A DNA stretch of 36,597 nucleotides from positions 1-36,597 of the forward strand of contig JAJZTZ010000010.1 of NCBI GenBank assembly GCA_021847305.1, written 5' to 3'. Within the stretch, counting starts at the first letter, position 1. Every line of letters begins with the position of its first letter. Below are positions 1 through 9,239 of this stretch, one piece after another. The stretch is from Pseudomonadota bacterium (GTDB lineage Bacteria > Pseudomonadota > Gammaproteobacteria > Burkholderiales > JAJZQI01). The notes beneath the pieces were generated by a model that was not told the DNA's origin, did no database searches, and saw only the letters and a list, made by a program, of their open reading frames with translations. The position numbers and the translations under genes are program-made.

Positions 1-526
1 GCGCCTGCATCACCTGGAACGCATGGTGCAGGATATGCTTGGCTTCGTGCGGGGGCGGTCGGGCTTGTTGCGCGAGTCGGTTGAGCTTGCTGAACTGATG
101 GCGGACCTGAATCAGATCGTGCAGCCGCTGATGGTAGATCGGCAGATTGATTACCATATCGGTGCGCCGTCCGACCGGCTGGTGCTGCAGGTCGACCGCA
201 AAGCCCTGCTTGGCGCGCTGGTGAATGTGCTGGAAAATGCCATGCAGTTTTGCGGCAAACCGGGCCGGATCGAATTGCTGGTGCAAACCGATGCGGACAG
301 AATTTGCTGGCGAGTGAAGGACAATGGCGCTGGTTTGTCCGAGAGCGTCATGAACCGCCTGTTCGAGCCGTTTGTGACCACCCGCAGCGAGGGGACCGGT
401 CTGGGATTGGCGATTGTGCGTAATGTGGTCACGGCCCATGGTGGTCGAGTTTCTGCCAGCAATGCAGAAGATGGCGGCGCGCAGATTGAAATCTGTCTGC
501 CGCTTGGCGGAAGTCTTGAGGTGTAA
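1..526 (+). CDS. fleS: Flagellar sensor histidine kinase FleS/FlrB, C-terminal part (5' end outside window)
   Basis: The open frame runs in from the window edge (first full codon at base 2) and encodes the end of a histidine kinase. Visible are a dimerisation-helix segment (LHHLERMVQDML) and the ATP-binding domain, with an N-box-like NVLENAMQF, a G1 box DNGAGL and a G2 box GTGLGLAIV. The sensor part and phospho-histidine lie upstream. It stops 3 bases before a sigma-54-type response regulator and the fliE-R block follows, which is the typical FleSR/FlrBC arrangement. In that system the cytoplasmic kinase phosphorylates FleR to switch on middle flagellar genes. The ORF-track start at 23 is an internal Met, not the real start. 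The kinase call is certain; the FleS name rests mainly on context. Confidence 0.88.
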   Translation, partial: RLHHLERMVQDMLGFVRGRSGLLRESVELAELMADLNQIVQPLMVDRQIDYHIGAPSDRLVLQVDRKALLGALVNVLENAMQFCGKPGRIELLVQTDADRICWRVKDNGAGLSESVMNRLFEPFVTTRSEGTGLGLAIVRNVVTAHGGRVSASNAEDGGAQIEICLPLGGSLEV

Positions 527-529
527 AGA

Positions 530-1870
530 GTGAGTTCATTGCCGGTATTGGTGGTAGAAGATGATGCGCCACTGCGCGAGGCGCTGTGTGACACGCTGCA
601 GTTGGCGGGGTATTCGGTCATTGCAGCGGCCGATGGGGGCGAGGCGCTAGGGCTGTTGCAGCAGCAGTCCGTCGGCATCATCGTCAGTGATGTGCAGATG
701 CAGCCCATGGACGGTTTGACCCTGCTACATCGGGTACGCGAACTGACGCCGCATATTCCGGTGCTGATGATGACGGCGTTCGGCGACATTGATCATGCGG
801 TAAAAGCCATGCAGGCAGGGGCGTGTCATTACCTGGCAAAGCCGTTTGAGCCGCAGCGGCTGCTGTCCGAAGTTGCCCGTTTCATGCTGACCGCCGGTAA
901 TGATGTGGCAGGTGAGGCGCTGACTGAAGATGCCAGAATGGCCGAAGTGCTCGGGCTGGCAAAGCGCGTTGCCCTATCCGATGCAACCGTGCTGATTACC
1001 GGAGAAAGCGGAACAGGCAAGGAAGTGCTGGCCCGCTATATTCACCGTCACAGTACACGCGCGGACAAGCCTTTTGTGGCAATCAACTGTGCCGCTATTC
1101 CTGAAGCGTTGCTGGAAGCCACATTATTCGGCCATGAAAAGGGCGCCTTTACCGGTGCCGCTCAGGCGCAGGCCGGCAAATTCGAGCAAGCGCAGCATGG
1201 GACCCTGTTGCTGGACGAGATTTCGGAAATGCCGTTGCTGCTGCAGACCAAACTGCTGCGGGTTTTGCAGGAGCGTGAGGTTGAGCGGGTAGGGGGGCGC
1301 GCTACTATTACTCTGGACATCAGGGTCGTTGCTACATCCAACCGGAACATGGCTGATGAAGTGGCAGCGGGTCGCTTCCGCGAGGACCTTTACTATCGGC
1401 TCAATGTTTTCCCTCTCGAACTGCCGCCACTGCGGTTGCGTCGGGCCGATATTCTGCCGCTTGCCGTTCAGTTTTTGCGCCGCTACGCTCAGAAAATGCA
1501 GCGTGGGACAATGGAACTGGCCGCCACGGCCGAACAGGCGCTGCTGCAGCATAGCTGGCCGGGAAATGTACGTGAGCTGGAAAATGTGATTCAGCGGGCG
1601 GTTATTCTTGCTCCGGCGAATACCATTGAGGTGGCGCATCTATTCTTGCCTTCAAGCGGGCAGGTGGAGGCGCCAAAGGTCGCGGCGCTGGCGCCAGAGC
1701 CGGCTACGGATATGAAATCGCTGGAGCGGCAGCATATTCTCGATGCGCTCAAGGCGGCCAATGGTGTGCGCAAGGTGGCGGCCGAAAGGTTGGGGATGAG
1801 TGAACGCACCTTGCGGCACAAATTACAGCAATACAAATCCGAGGGCTGGTTGCAGGAAGAGGGGAACTGA
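530..1870 (+). CDS. fleR: Sigma-54-dependent flagellar response regulator FleR/FlrC
   Basis: 446 aa with the three-part NtrC-family layout. The receiver domain (about 1-120) has the acidic pair EDD near residue 10, phospho-acceptor D54 (SDVQM) and K104. The AAA+ domain (about 135-365) has Walker A GESGTGKE, the sigma-54 contact loop GAFTGA, and LLLDEI. A C-terminal Fis-type helix-turn-helix (about 395-440) contains AAERLGMSERTLRHKLQQY. It starts at GTG 530, 3 bases after fleS, with a GAGG just upstream. Phosphorylated FleR activates RpoN-dependent flagellar promoters in related bacteria. I could not find a convincing -24/-12 element before fliE in this window, so its local target is unproven. 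Confidence 0.93.
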   Translation: MSSLPVLVVEDDAPLREALCDTLQLAGYSVIAAADGGEALGLLQQQSVGIIVSDVQMQPMDGLTLLHRVRELTPHIPVLMMTAFGDIDHAVKAMQAGACHYLAKPFEPQRLLSEVARFMLTAGNDVAGEALTEDARMAEVLGLAKRVALSDATVLITGESGTGKEVLARYIHRHSTRADKPFVAINCAAIPEALLEATLFGHEKGAFTGAAQAQAGKFEQAQHGTLLLDEISEMPLLLQTKLLRVLQEREVERVGGRATITLDIRVVATSNRNMADEVAAGRFREDLYYRLNVFPLELPPLRLRRADILPLAVQFLRRYAQKMQRGTMELAATAEQALLQHSWPGNVRELENVIQRAVILAPANTIEVAHLFLPSSGQVEAPKVAALAPEPATDMKSLERQHILDALKAANGVRKVAAERLGMSERTLRHKLQQYKSEGWLQEEGN

Positions 1871-1929
1871 GGTCTTTGCAGTGCGACCGCCGAGAAAATC
1901 AGCCCCCTCGCAACAGCCCCTTCAACAGC

Positions 1930-1959
1930 TTGGTGTTGCAGAAACAAGTCGGCTATAAT
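1930..1959 (+). promoter_or_regulatory. Candidate sigma-70-type promoter upstream of fliE
   Basis: TTGGTG (1930-1935) and a perfect TATAAT (1954-1959) are separated by 18 bases, in the fleR-fliE gap about 75 bases before the fliE start. I saw no GG-N10-GC sigma-54 element in this gap. This is a sequence-pattern call only. Confidence 0.4.
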
Positions 1960-2032
1960 TGACCGGAATACGGTTGTGGTCGGCGCACAAAAAGGCGCGT
2001 CGCAAAGGCACGCTGTGCAGCGGGAGAGGCGT

Positions 2033-2362
2033 ATGGATACACAGGGTATTGATCAGTTACTGGCGCAAATGCGAACCGCGGCCGCGATGGCGGCTGGCGA
2101 AAAGCCGTCTTCTGCCGCTGCGGCGACCGGAGCGGATGCGCCTGATTTTGCTGCAATCCTGAAGGGGTCTCTCGACCAGGTGAATGCGCAGCAGCAGCAG
2201 GCGGATTCGATGGCCAAACAATACGAACTGGGCAATCCCGATGTGCCGCTGCACGAAGTCATGATGTCATTGCAAAAAGCGAACCTGAGTTTCCAGACCA
2301 TGGTACAGGTGCGCAATCGTCTGGTGACGGCTTATCAGGAAGTGATGAATATGCCTGTGTAA
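2033..2362 (+). CDS. fliE: Flagellar hook-basal body protein FliE
   Basis: 109 aa, the normal FliE length. The C-terminal half has the typical family pattern: DVPLHEVMMSLQKANLSFQ, then VRNRLVTAYQEVMNMPV at the end. FliE joins the MS ring (FliF) to the proximal rod in the periplasm and is exported by the flagellar type III system. The track start at 1976 is too early. ATG 2033 is preceded by GGGAGAGG (2022-2029) and gives a normal N-terminus (MDTQGIDQLL). It is first in the fliEFGHIJK order, followed by a 188-base gap before fliF. Confidence 0.95.
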   Translation: MDTQGIDQLLAQMRTAAAMAAGEKPSSAAAATGADAPDFAAILKGSLDQVNAQQQQADSMAKQYELGNPDVPLHEVMMSLQKANLSFQTMVQVRNRLVTAYQEVMNMPV

Positions 2363-2550
2363 GGCAGGTGCTCGCTGTCCCGCGCTGAAATTATAATTAC
2401 AACGATTTAGGAAAGCCTGAAAGACGTGTCAGATTCAGGATGGGGTTGGAGTGGTCATTTTTTTTTCGGACACGAAGGTGCGCCCGGCGTGAGGCCAGGT
2501 ATCAGGAGCGTTAGCGCTATTCTTCAGGTCGCTGGCTTGGTGAGGTTCTG

Positions 2551-4188
2551 ATGGCGCTTGCACCACAGGATATTCTCAATCGATTGAGAGCCAACCTTTC
2601 CCGGATGGGGAACGGCCAGAAGGTTGCGCTCATGCTCGGCGCGGCCGCCTCGATCGCCATTATTGCTGCGCTCTGGATGTGGGCCAAGACACCAGATTAC
2701 CGGGTGCTTTACAGCAATCTGTCGGAAAAAGATGGCGGCGATATCATCACGTCGCTGCAGCAGCAGAATATTCCCTACAAGATTGAAGGCGGCGGTGCCG
2801 TCATTTTGGTGCCTTCCTCGCAGGTGTACGACCTGCGCTTTAAAATGGCTGCTCAGGGGTTGCCCAAGGGGGGCAATGTAGGTTTTGAGTCGCTGCAGAA
2901 TCAGAAACTCGGTGTCAGTCAGTTCCTCGAACAGGTCAATTACCAGCGCGCGCTGGAGGGCGAACTGGCCCGCACGATCGAATCGCTTTCGGCGGTTGAT
3001 GGTGCGCGTGTGCATCTGGCGATCCCCCGCCCCAGCGTGTTTGTGCGCGAACAGGAAAAACCGAGCGCGTCCATCGTGCTGTCGCTGCGCGCGGGCCGGG
3101 TGCTCGATCCGGGGCAGGTTAACGGCATCATTCACTTGGTGGCGGCGGCCGTACCCGATTTGCCTGCCTCCAACGTTACGGTGCTGGACCAGACCGGTGC
3201 CATGCTCAGTCGCAATACCGATTCGTACACCCAGGACGGGCTGAATCCGACGCAGCTGGAATACCGTCATGCGGTAGAGCAGAGCTATATCAAGCGCATC
3301 ACCGGTATTCTTGAGCCCATTGTCGGGCCCGGTAACGTCAAGGCCCAGGTGTCTGCTGATCTGGATTATGCCCAGTCAGAGCAGACTTCCGAGATTTACA
3401 AGCCGAATCCGACTCCTGCCGACAGCGCGGTACGCAGTCAGCAAACCATTGAGACCATCAGCGGTAGCGGCACTAATCCGTCGGGTGTGCCCGGCGCTCT
3501 GTCGAACCAGCCGCCGGGTGCGGCCACGGCGCCCATCACGGCTCCTGCGGGCGGGCAGCAGCCGGCAGCCGGCAGCACCGCGCCGGCTAGCAATATCCAC
3601 AAGGAAACCACGATCAACTATGAAGTTGATAAAACCATCCGTCACACCAAGTTGCCGGTCGGCGCTGTCAAGCGTCTGTCTGTGGCGGTTGTGGTCAACT
3701 TCAGGCAGATTCCCGATAAAGATGGCAAAACCACCTCCAAGCCCCTGTCCCCGGCTGAGCTGGATCAGGTGAGCAATCTGGTGCGCGAGGCCATGGGGTT
3801 TGATCCGTCACGCGGGGATTCGGTCAAGGTGGTCAATGCTTCCTTTGCACCGCCGGAGGCCGCGCCGGATGTGCCGATCTGGAAGGATCCGGACAATGTC
3901 TCGTTTGCCAAGGATCTGGTCAAGAACCTGCTGATTGCCGGGGTGATCCTGTATGTCGTATTTGGCGTGTTGCGTCCCATGCTGCGTACCCTGATGACGC
4001 CTCCGCCCCGTCCTGAGCCGGAAGAAGAGCAAGCGGAGGATATGGTTCATCTGGGCGGTGGCGGCGCTGAAGGCGGTTTGCCGCGCCACGTGAGCTATGA
4101 CGACAATCTGCGTATTGCCAAGGAACTGGCGAAGGAAGATCCTGTCATTGTGGCCAATGTGGTCAAAGAATGGGTGGGGCAGGAATAA
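2551..4188 (+). CDS. fliF: Flagellar MS-ring protein FliF
   Basis: 545 aa. A first membrane segment (about 30-48, MLGAAASIAIIAALWMW) is followed by the YscJ/FliF ring-building domain (PDYRVLYSNLSEKDGG...). A large periplasmic region has a Pro/Ala/Gly-rich loop (about 310-350). A second membrane segment (about 455-475, LLIAGVILYVVFGVL) precedes a cytoplasmic tail that binds FliG. FliF builds the inner-membrane ring that seats the rotor and the export gate. Its stop overlaps the fliG start (TAATG), so the two are probably translationally coupled. Confidence 0.97.
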   Translation: MALAPQDILNRLRANLSRMGNGQKVALMLGAAASIAIIAALWMWAKTPDYRVLYSNLSEKDGGDIITSLQQQNIPYKIEGGGAVILVPSSQVYDLRFKMAAQGLPKGGNVGFESLQNQKLGVSQFLEQVNYQRALEGELARTIESLSAVDGARVHLAIPRPSVFVREQEKPSASIVLSLRAGRVLDPGQVNGIIHLVAAAVPDLPASNVTVLDQTGAMLSRNTDSYTQDGLNPTQLEYRHAVEQSYIKRITGILEPIVGPGNVKAQVSADLDYAQSEQTSEIYKPNPTPADSAVRSQQTIETISGSGTNPSGVPGALSNQPPGAATAPITAPAGGQQPAAGSTAPASNIHKETTINYEVDKTIRHTKLPVGAVKRLSVAVVVNFRQIPDKDGKTTSKPLSPAELDQVSNLVREAMGFDPSRGDSVKVVNASFAPPEAAPDVPIWKDPDNVSFAKDLVKNLLIAGVILYVVFGVLRPMLRTLMTPPPRPEPEEEQAEDMVHLGGGGAEGGLPRHVSYDDNLRIAKELAKEDPVIVANVVKEWVGQE

Positions 4189-5186
4189 TGCCGGACGGCC
4201 TGACTAAAAGCGCTATCCTGTTGCTGTCGCTGGGGGAAGACGAGGCAGCCGAGGTATTCAAGTACCTGTCGCCCAAGGAAGCGCAGAAGCTGGGTATGGC
4301 GATGGCGGCGCTCAGTAATGTTTCGCGTGAGGAAATTTCCGGCGTGTTGTCGGAGTTCCGTCACAAGGCCGCGGAAAAAACCTCGCTCGGCAGTTCGTCT
4401 GACGAGTATATCCGCTCGGTATTGACCAAGGCGCTGGGCAACGACAAGGCGGCCAACCTGATCGAGCGGATTCTGCACGGCGGCGACACCAGCGGGATCG
4501 AAAGTCTCAAGTGGATGGACGCAGCCTCGGTTGCAGAACTTATCCGTAACGAGCACCCGCAGATCATTGCCACGATCCTCGTGCATCTCGATCGCGATCA
4601 GGCCAGCGACATCATCAAATATTTCCCCGAGCGCTTGCGTACCGACGTGATTCTGCGTATTTCCACGCTGGAGGGCATTCAGCCGGCGGCCTTGCGCGAG
4701 CTCAATGATGTGCTCACCAAGGTGCTGGCCGGCGGCGACAAGATCAAGAAATCCGCCATGGGTGGTGTGCGCGCTGCGGCCGAGATTCTCAACTTTTTCG
4801 GTTCGCAGGATGAGGCGGCTGTGATCGCCGGAGTGCGCGATTTTGATCCCGATCTGGCGCAGAAGATTCAGGATGAGATGTTCGTCTTCGACAACCTGCT
4901 TGATCTGGATGACCGCGCTATCCAGCTGTTGCTGCGTGAAGTCCAGTCCGATTCGCTGATCGTTGCCATGAAAGGCACTCAGTCCGAATTGCGGGAAAAA
5001 ATCTTCAAGAACATGTCCCAGCGCGCCGCTGAAATGTTGCGCGATGACCTGGAAGCCAAAGGCCCGGTGCGTTTGTCTGAAGTCGAGGCAGAACAGAAAG
5101 AAATCCTCAAGATCGTACGGCGCCTGGCTGAAGAGGGGCAGATTGTCCTAGGCGGCAAGGGTGGAGAGGAAAGCCTTGTCGAATAG
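4188..5186 (+). CDS. fliG: Flagellar motor switch protein FliG
   Basis: 332 aa, standard length. The N-terminal FliF-binding domain is SAILLLSLGEDEAAEVFKYL. The middle domain includes NEHPQIIATILVHL, with the EHPQ motif that contacts FliM. The C-terminal domain carries the charged torque helix (DLDDRAIQLLLREV). The track start at 4170 lies inside fliF. ATG 4188 overlaps the fliF stop and gives the usual start MPDGLTKSAILLLSLG. FliG is the rotor protein that interacts with MotA. Its 3' end overlaps fliH. Confidence 0.97.
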   Translation: MPDGLTKSAILLLSLGEDEAAEVFKYLSPKEAQKLGMAMAALSNVSREEISGVLSEFRHKAAEKTSLGSSSDEYIRSVLTKALGNDKAANLIERILHGGDTSGIESLKWMDAASVAELIRNEHPQIIATILVHLDRDQASDIIKYFPERLRTDVILRISTLEGIQPAALRELNDVLTKVLAGGDKIKKSAMGGVRAAAEILNFFGSQDEAAVIAGVRDFDPDLAQKIQDEMFVFDNLLDLDDRAIQLLLREVQSDSLIVAMKGTQSELREKIFKNMSQRAAEMLRDDLEAKGPVRLSEVEAEQKEILKIVRRLAEEGQIVLGGKGGEESLVE

Positions 5187-5820
5187 GGTTATTCCCAAAG
5201 AGCAACTCACCGCTTACCAACGGTGGGAATTGGGTTCCTTTACTGAAGGGGACGCGCCTCAGGAGCAGGGCGCCCTTGAGCCGGAAACCGAGTCGCCGCC
5301 TGTTGCCTTGCCCACCGCCGAGGAAGTGGAGGCCATTCACCAGCAGGCAAGGGATGAGGGCTACCAGGCCGGCTACGCTGAAGGGCATCAGGCCGGTGCA
5401 GAAGAAAGTCAGCGTTTGCATGACTTGTTGCAATCCGTTTCAGCCGAGTTGGCACAACTGCAGCAGCGTCTGGCGCAAGACGTGCTGACATTGTCACTGG
5501 ACCTGGCCGCCCACATGGTGCGTCAGGCGATCAAAGTGCATCCCGAACTGGTGTTGAATGTCGTGCGCGAAGCGCTTGAAACAATGGGCCACGCAACCCA
5601 GCCGTTCAAAATTCTGCTCAATCCGGCCGACGCCGATCTGGTACGGGCAACCTTGGCGGAAGAGTTGCCTCATGCCAGTTACGTGATTCTTGAGGACGCT
5701 GAAGTGGGAGCGGGCGGCTGCCGTATCGAAAGTACCCAGGGCGATATCGATGCCACTCTCCAGACAGCCTGGAAGCAGGCCCTCACAGCGCTTGGGCGCG
5801 ACGGTGACTGGCTGGAATGA
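5176..5820 (+). CDS. fliH: Flagellar export ATPase regulator FliH
   Basis: About 214 aa. After an acidic N-terminus come a Gly-spaced helix (GYQAGYAEGHQAGAEE, the GxxxG-like repeat typical of FliH), a coiled-coil stretch, and the HrpE/YscL-like C-terminal domain (LAAHMVRQAIKVHPELVLNVVREAL...). FliH holds FliI at the export gate. Start choice: TTG 5176 gives MSNRVIPKEQLTAYQRWEL, a familiar FliH N-terminus, with GGAGAGGAAA 5 bases upstream; GTG 5161 is the alternative. It overlaps fliG, and fliI follows 3 bases after the stop. Confidence 0.92.
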   Translation: MSNRVIPKEQLTAYQRWELGSFTEGDAPQEQGALEPETESPPVALPTAEEVEAIHQQARDEGYQAGYAEGHQAGAEESQRLHDLLQSVSAELAQLQQRLAQDVLTLSLDLAAHMVRQAIKVHPELVLNVVREALETMGHATQPFKILLNPADADLVRATLAEELPHASYVILEDAEVGAGGCRIESTQGDIDATLQTAWKQALTALGRDGDWLE

Positions 5821-5823
5821 TGT

Positions 5824-7221
5824 ATGTCAGCCTTTCTCGGTGATATCACCACATTCCTGCATAACTGTTCCGAAGCCGTATCCGTTGCTCCACGACAGGC
5901 CAGCTGTGGCAGACTGACGCGCGTTGCCGGACTGGTGATGGAGGCCGTCGGTCTGCGTCTGGCGGTGGGCAGTGGCTGCCTGGTGTACTTGCCGGATGGT
6001 CACGCAGTCGAGGCTGAGGTGGTGGGCTTCTCCGGCGATAAACTGTTTTTGATGCCGTCGACCGATGTCTATGGCCTGACTCCGGGGGCGCGGGTGGTTG
6101 CTGCCGAGGCACCGGCCCTGTTTCCGCCCGTTGTGGGTGGGGGAATCGTCTCGCGCAAACGCATGAGTGACAAGGCCAAGCAGATCCCGGTTGGCGATGC
6201 CTTACTGGGGCGGGTAATTGATGGTGCCGGACGGCCGCTCGATGGCAAGCCGTTGCCGCCTTTGCCCGATAAGACACCGTTGCAGAGCCGTCCTTTCAAT
6301 CCGCTGGAACGGGTGCCCGTGCGTGATGTGCTGGATGTGGGTGTCAAAGCGATCAATGCGCTGCTGACAGTCGGGCGCGGACAGCGCATGGGGTTGTTCG
6401 CCGGTAGCGGCGTGGGCAAAAGCGTTTTGCTCGGCATGATGGCTCGTTATACCACGGCTGATGTGGTGGTGGTCGGGCTGATCGGCGAGCGTGGCCGCGA
6501 GGTAAAGGATTTTATCGAGAATATTCTCGGCGAAGAGGGATTGACCCGAGCGGTGGTGGTTGCCGCCCCGGCTGATACGCCGCCGCTGCTGCGCCTGCAT
6601 GGCGCATCCTATGCGACGGCCATAGCCGAGTACTTTCGCGATCGCGGCCTGAATGTGTTGCTGATCATGGATTCGCTGACCCGTTACGCAATGGCGCAAC
6701 GGGAAATCGCCCTGGCGATCGGCGAGCCCCCTGCAACCAAGGGCTATCCGCCTTCCGTATTTGCCAAGCTGCCGCAACTGGTTGAGCGGGCCGGTAACGG
6801 GCGCGAGGCGGGGGGCTCCATCACCGCTTTCTACACGGTTTTGACCGAGGGCGATGACCTGCAGGACCCGATTGCCGACAGTGCGCGCGCCATTCTTGAT
6901 GGCCACATCGTGCTGTCGCGTTTCCTGGCGGATCAGGGCCATTATCCGGCAATCGACATCGAGGCCTCCATCAGTCGGGTGATGACTGATCTGGTTACAC
7001 CGGATCAACTTGGGCAGATCCGGCGCTTCAAGCAGCTTTACTCGCGTTATCAGCGCAGCCGCGACCTGATCGCCGTGGGTGCCTATCAGCGTGGTAATGA
7101 CCCGATACTGGATGAGGCGGTGAGCCGTTATCCGCAACTGGAAGCATTTCTGACCCAGAACATGATGGAACGCTCGACATACGCAGAAAGCCGCAACATG
7201 CTTTCCATCGTGTTGCAATAA
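5824..7221 (+). CDS. fliI: Flagellum-specific ATPase FliI
   Basis: 465 aa. It has a beta-barrel N-terminal domain, an F1-ATPase-like core with Walker [16 protein letters not shown] and Walker [18 protein letters not shown], and the conserved [20 protein letters not shown] segment. FliI hydrolyses ATP in the cytoplasm to help deliver export substrates to the type III gate, working with FliH and FliJ encoded on either side. Confidence 0.97.
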   Translation: MSAFLGDITTFLHNCSEAVSVAPRQASCGRLTRVAGLVMEAVGLRLAVGSGCLVYLPDGHAVEAEVVGFSGDKLFLMPSTDVYGLTPGARVVAAEAPALFPPVVGGGIVSRKRMSDKAKQIPVGDALLGRVIDGAGRPLDGKPLPPLPDKTPLQSRPFNPLERVPVRDVLDVGVKAINALLTVGRGQRMGLFAGSGVGKSVLLGMMARYTTADVVVVGLIGERGREVKDFIENILGEEGLTRAVVVAAPADTPPLLRLHGASYATAIAEYFRDRGLNVLLIMDSLTRYAMAQREIALAIGEPPATKGYPPSVFAKLPQLVERAGNGREAGGSITAFYTVLTEGDDLQDPIADSARAILDGHIVLSRFLADQGHYPAIDIEASISRVMTDLVTPDQLGQIRRFKQLYSRYQRSRDLIAVGAYQRGNDPILDEAVSRYPQLEAFLTQNMMERSTYAESRNMLSIVLQ

Positions 7222-7298
7222 TGGCGGCCCGGGACTTGCACGCCTGAGGGCGGGCAACTATTCTCGGATTACATCGCATATCAGCAAGAGAATCTCAG

Positions 7299-7751
7299 AT
7301 GGCGCAGCAGTTTCCCTTACAGGTGTTGTATGACCTGGCCAGCAGCAAGCTGGAAGAGGAGGCGCGTACCCTGATGGAGCTCAAGGCGCAGTGGCAGCAG
7401 GCCGAGGGCAAACTGCGGCAGTTGCAGGGCTATGAGGAAGAATATCGGACGCGGCTGCATCATTCGGCGCAGGGAGGATTTTCCGTATCCTTGCTGCGTG
7501 ATTACCAGACCTTTCTGGCGAAACTTGCTTCGGCTGTACAGTTGCAGGAGAGCGAGGTCGAGCGTTGCAAGTTGCGCTGGCAGGATCAGTATGGGGTGTG
7601 GCAGGCGGCAGACCGTCAGCTGCAAGCCTATACCGTGCTGCAAACCCGCTTCCAGCAGGAGCGTAATGCGCGGGAAAACCGGCTGGAACAGAAGGAGCTT
7701 GATGAGTGGGCGCGCAAGTTCTTTTATCAGCATCAGCAGAAAGATCATTAG
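7299..7751 (+). CDS. fliJ: Flagellar export protein FliJ
   Basis: 150 aa, almost entirely predicted coiled coil (many heptads of L, E, Q and R; ends RENRLEQKELDEWARKFFYQHQQ). This is the normal size and character of FliJ, which inserts into the FliI hexamer and cycles chaperones. Position between fliI and fliK supports the call, since FliJ sequence itself is poorly conserved. Confidence 0.9.
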   Translation: MAQQFPLQVLYDLASSKLEEEARTLMELKAQWQQAEGKLRQLQGYEEEYRTRLHHSAQGGFSVSLLRDYQTFLAKLASAVQLQESEVERCKLRWQDQYGVWQAADRQLQAYTVLQTRFQQERNARENRLEQKELDEWARKFFYQHQQKDH

Positions 7752-7825
7752 AGCAGCGACGTCACCCGTGGGGTCTGGCATGAGTCTTGCTGTAATCCTT
7801 GCAATGATTCGCTAGGAGGTTATCT

Positions 7826-8947
7826 ATGGCAGGCAAAATTCCCGCTGTTGTAGCCACCCCTGCTGCCGGTGCCGGTAGCATTCAGGTGGTTTCCACGGTT
7901 TCGGCCGGGCAGTCCGCGGCTGGAGCGGACGGACAGGCCATGTCATTCAAGGATGCTTTGTCGCAGGGGGTGGCTGATCTCAAGCTGGCCGGACTGGGGC
8001 AGCTGGCTCTTGCTGCGGGTGATAAAAATGCCGGGCAGGGGCGAAAAATGTCAGATAGCGAGGGTCAAGTGCTTGATCCTGCAGCCGATGCTGCGGCGCT
8101 TGCCGGGGCGGCGGCACTTCAGGCGGTGCCGTTGTTGCAGCAGCAGATTGTGCCGAATTCCGGGCAAGCAGGCTCGGCAATGGCCTCGTCGGACGGCAAA
8201 TCCATCGCGGCGCTGTCGCTTGCTTCAAGCACAACCTTGTCCGGCAGTGGGGCGGGTGTTAAGGCTCTGGATAAAGATGCGCTTTCAGTGGCTGCGGGCG
8301 CTATCGCGGCTGACGGTAAACTGGCTGACGGGCAAGGGGCGGTTGCGGCAAAATTTGCCGTATTGCATGACGGCGCGCAGGCGATTTTGCCGGCTAATCC
8401 GGCTGATCAGGCGGCTGCCCAGGGTGTTTCGATGCATGCCGGTGCGGTTGGGGTGAGTGGTAATTCGGCGGCGTTGCAGTCGCCTGCTCAGGTTAATCTT
8501 CCTGTTGCGCAGATTCCACAGCATGTACAGGCGCAGGGCTGGGATGCCGCACTGGGCCAGCGGGTTATCTGGATGGCGGGGCAACAGCACCAGGTGGCGC
8601 AGTTGCAACTGAATCCCCCCAATCTTGGGCCACTGGAAGTGCAGTTGAATATTCACAAAGGTGAAGCCAGTGCGGTTTTCCTGTCTGCTCACGCGCCTGT
8701 GCGCGAGGCAATTGAGAATGCTTTGCCGAAACTAAGGGAAATGCTGGCCGATAGCGGCATTAACCTGGCGAATGTGAATGTCAGCTCTCAGGACCCGCGG
8801 CGCGATCCGTCCGCCTTTTCCGGTGGACAGTTCGCTTCCGGTTATAGTCGCGGCGAGTCTGCGGATGACGCTGATCAGACTGCTTCGGTTGCGCCGACAA
8901 GCATGCGTCGCAGTTGGAGCAATGGTATGGTGGATACTTTTGTGTAA
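7826..8947 (+). CDS. fliK: Flagellar hook-length control protein FliK
   Basis: 373 aa. The long N-terminal half (1-215) is rich in Ala, Gly, Ser and Gln and of low complexity, as expected for the molecular ruler. The folded C-terminal switch domain (about 240-320) has NPPNLGPLEVQLNIHKGEAS and VREAIENALPKLREMLADSG, the FliK signature. FliK measures the hook and switches FlhB specificity. The start has a strong TAGGAGG 7 bases upstream. It is the last gene of the fliE-K unit and is followed by a strong terminator. Confidence 0.93.
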   Translation: MAGKIPAVVATPAAGAGSIQVVSTVSAGQSAAGADGQAMSFKDALSQGVADLKLAGLGQLALAAGDKNAGQGRKMSDSEGQVLDPAADAAALAGAAALQAVPLLQQQIVPNSGQAGSAMASSDGKSIAALSLASSTTLSGSGAGVKALDKDALSVAAGAIAADGKLADGQGAVAAKFAVLHDGAQAILPANPADQAAAQGVSMHAGAVGVSGNSAALQSPAQVNLPVAQIPQHVQAQGWDAALGQRVIWMAGQQHQVAQLQLNPPNLGPLEVQLNIHKGEASAVFLSAHAPVREAIENALPKLREMLADSGINLANVNVSSQDPRRDPSAFSGGQFASGYSRGESADDADQTASVAPTSMRRSWSNGMVDTFV

Positions 8948-9016
8948 TGCGGCGGCTGGCGTGAGGCCGGCTATTGCCGGTCAGGCTGGTCCGGTGGGTA
9001 GGTAAAGCTGGCCCGA

Positions 9017-9052
9017 AATTGAAAAACGCCCTTTGTTGGGCGTTTTTCAATT
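9017..9052 (+). terminator. Rho-independent terminator after fliK
   Basis: A perfect 15-bp stem (AATTGAAAAACGCCC / GGGCGTTTTTCAATT) with loop TTTGTT is followed by a run of T. It lies 70 bases past the fliK stop and separates fliE-K from fliL-R. Confidence 0.9.
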
Positions 9053-9116
9053 TTTTCGCCGTTCCGGCGGGTTGAAATTGTGATTGTCTCCTGGAAAGGA
9101 AAGTCTTTATTTTTTC

Positions 9117-9197
9117 ACTCATTAACTCTGAATATGAGTAAACCACATAAACACTTTACTCAAAATGCTTGTTTTATAGTTTTTTTTGAGTTATAAA
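9117..9197 (+). promoter_or_regulatory. AT-rich control region with candidate promoter for fliLMNOPQR
   Basis: The 188-base gap between the fliK terminator and fliL is strikingly AT-rich for this chromosome. It contains two ACTCA...TGAGT inverted repeats: 9117-9121 with 9135-9139, and ACTCAAAA 9158-9165 with TTTTGAGT 9184-9191. A promoter-like TTGTTT (9169-9174) - 17 bases - TATAAA (9192-9197) overlaps the second repeat. This fits a regulated promoter about 43 bases before the fliL start; the regulator is unknown. Confidence 0.5.
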
Positions 9198-9239
9198 CAA
9201 TTCAAAGATTAAGCTGGTCCGAATTGTAAGGGGGGGGGT

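Noticed and set aside
1871-2032. Sigma-54 (-24/-12) promoter before fliE, expected from the FleR context
   Set aside because: No GG-N10-GC spacing fits; the nearest candidates are off by a base. Only a sigma-70-like pattern is supported.
6202-7257. 351-aa minus-strand ORF opposite fliI
   Set aside because: Shadow frame; composition untypical and fliI is complete on the plus strand.
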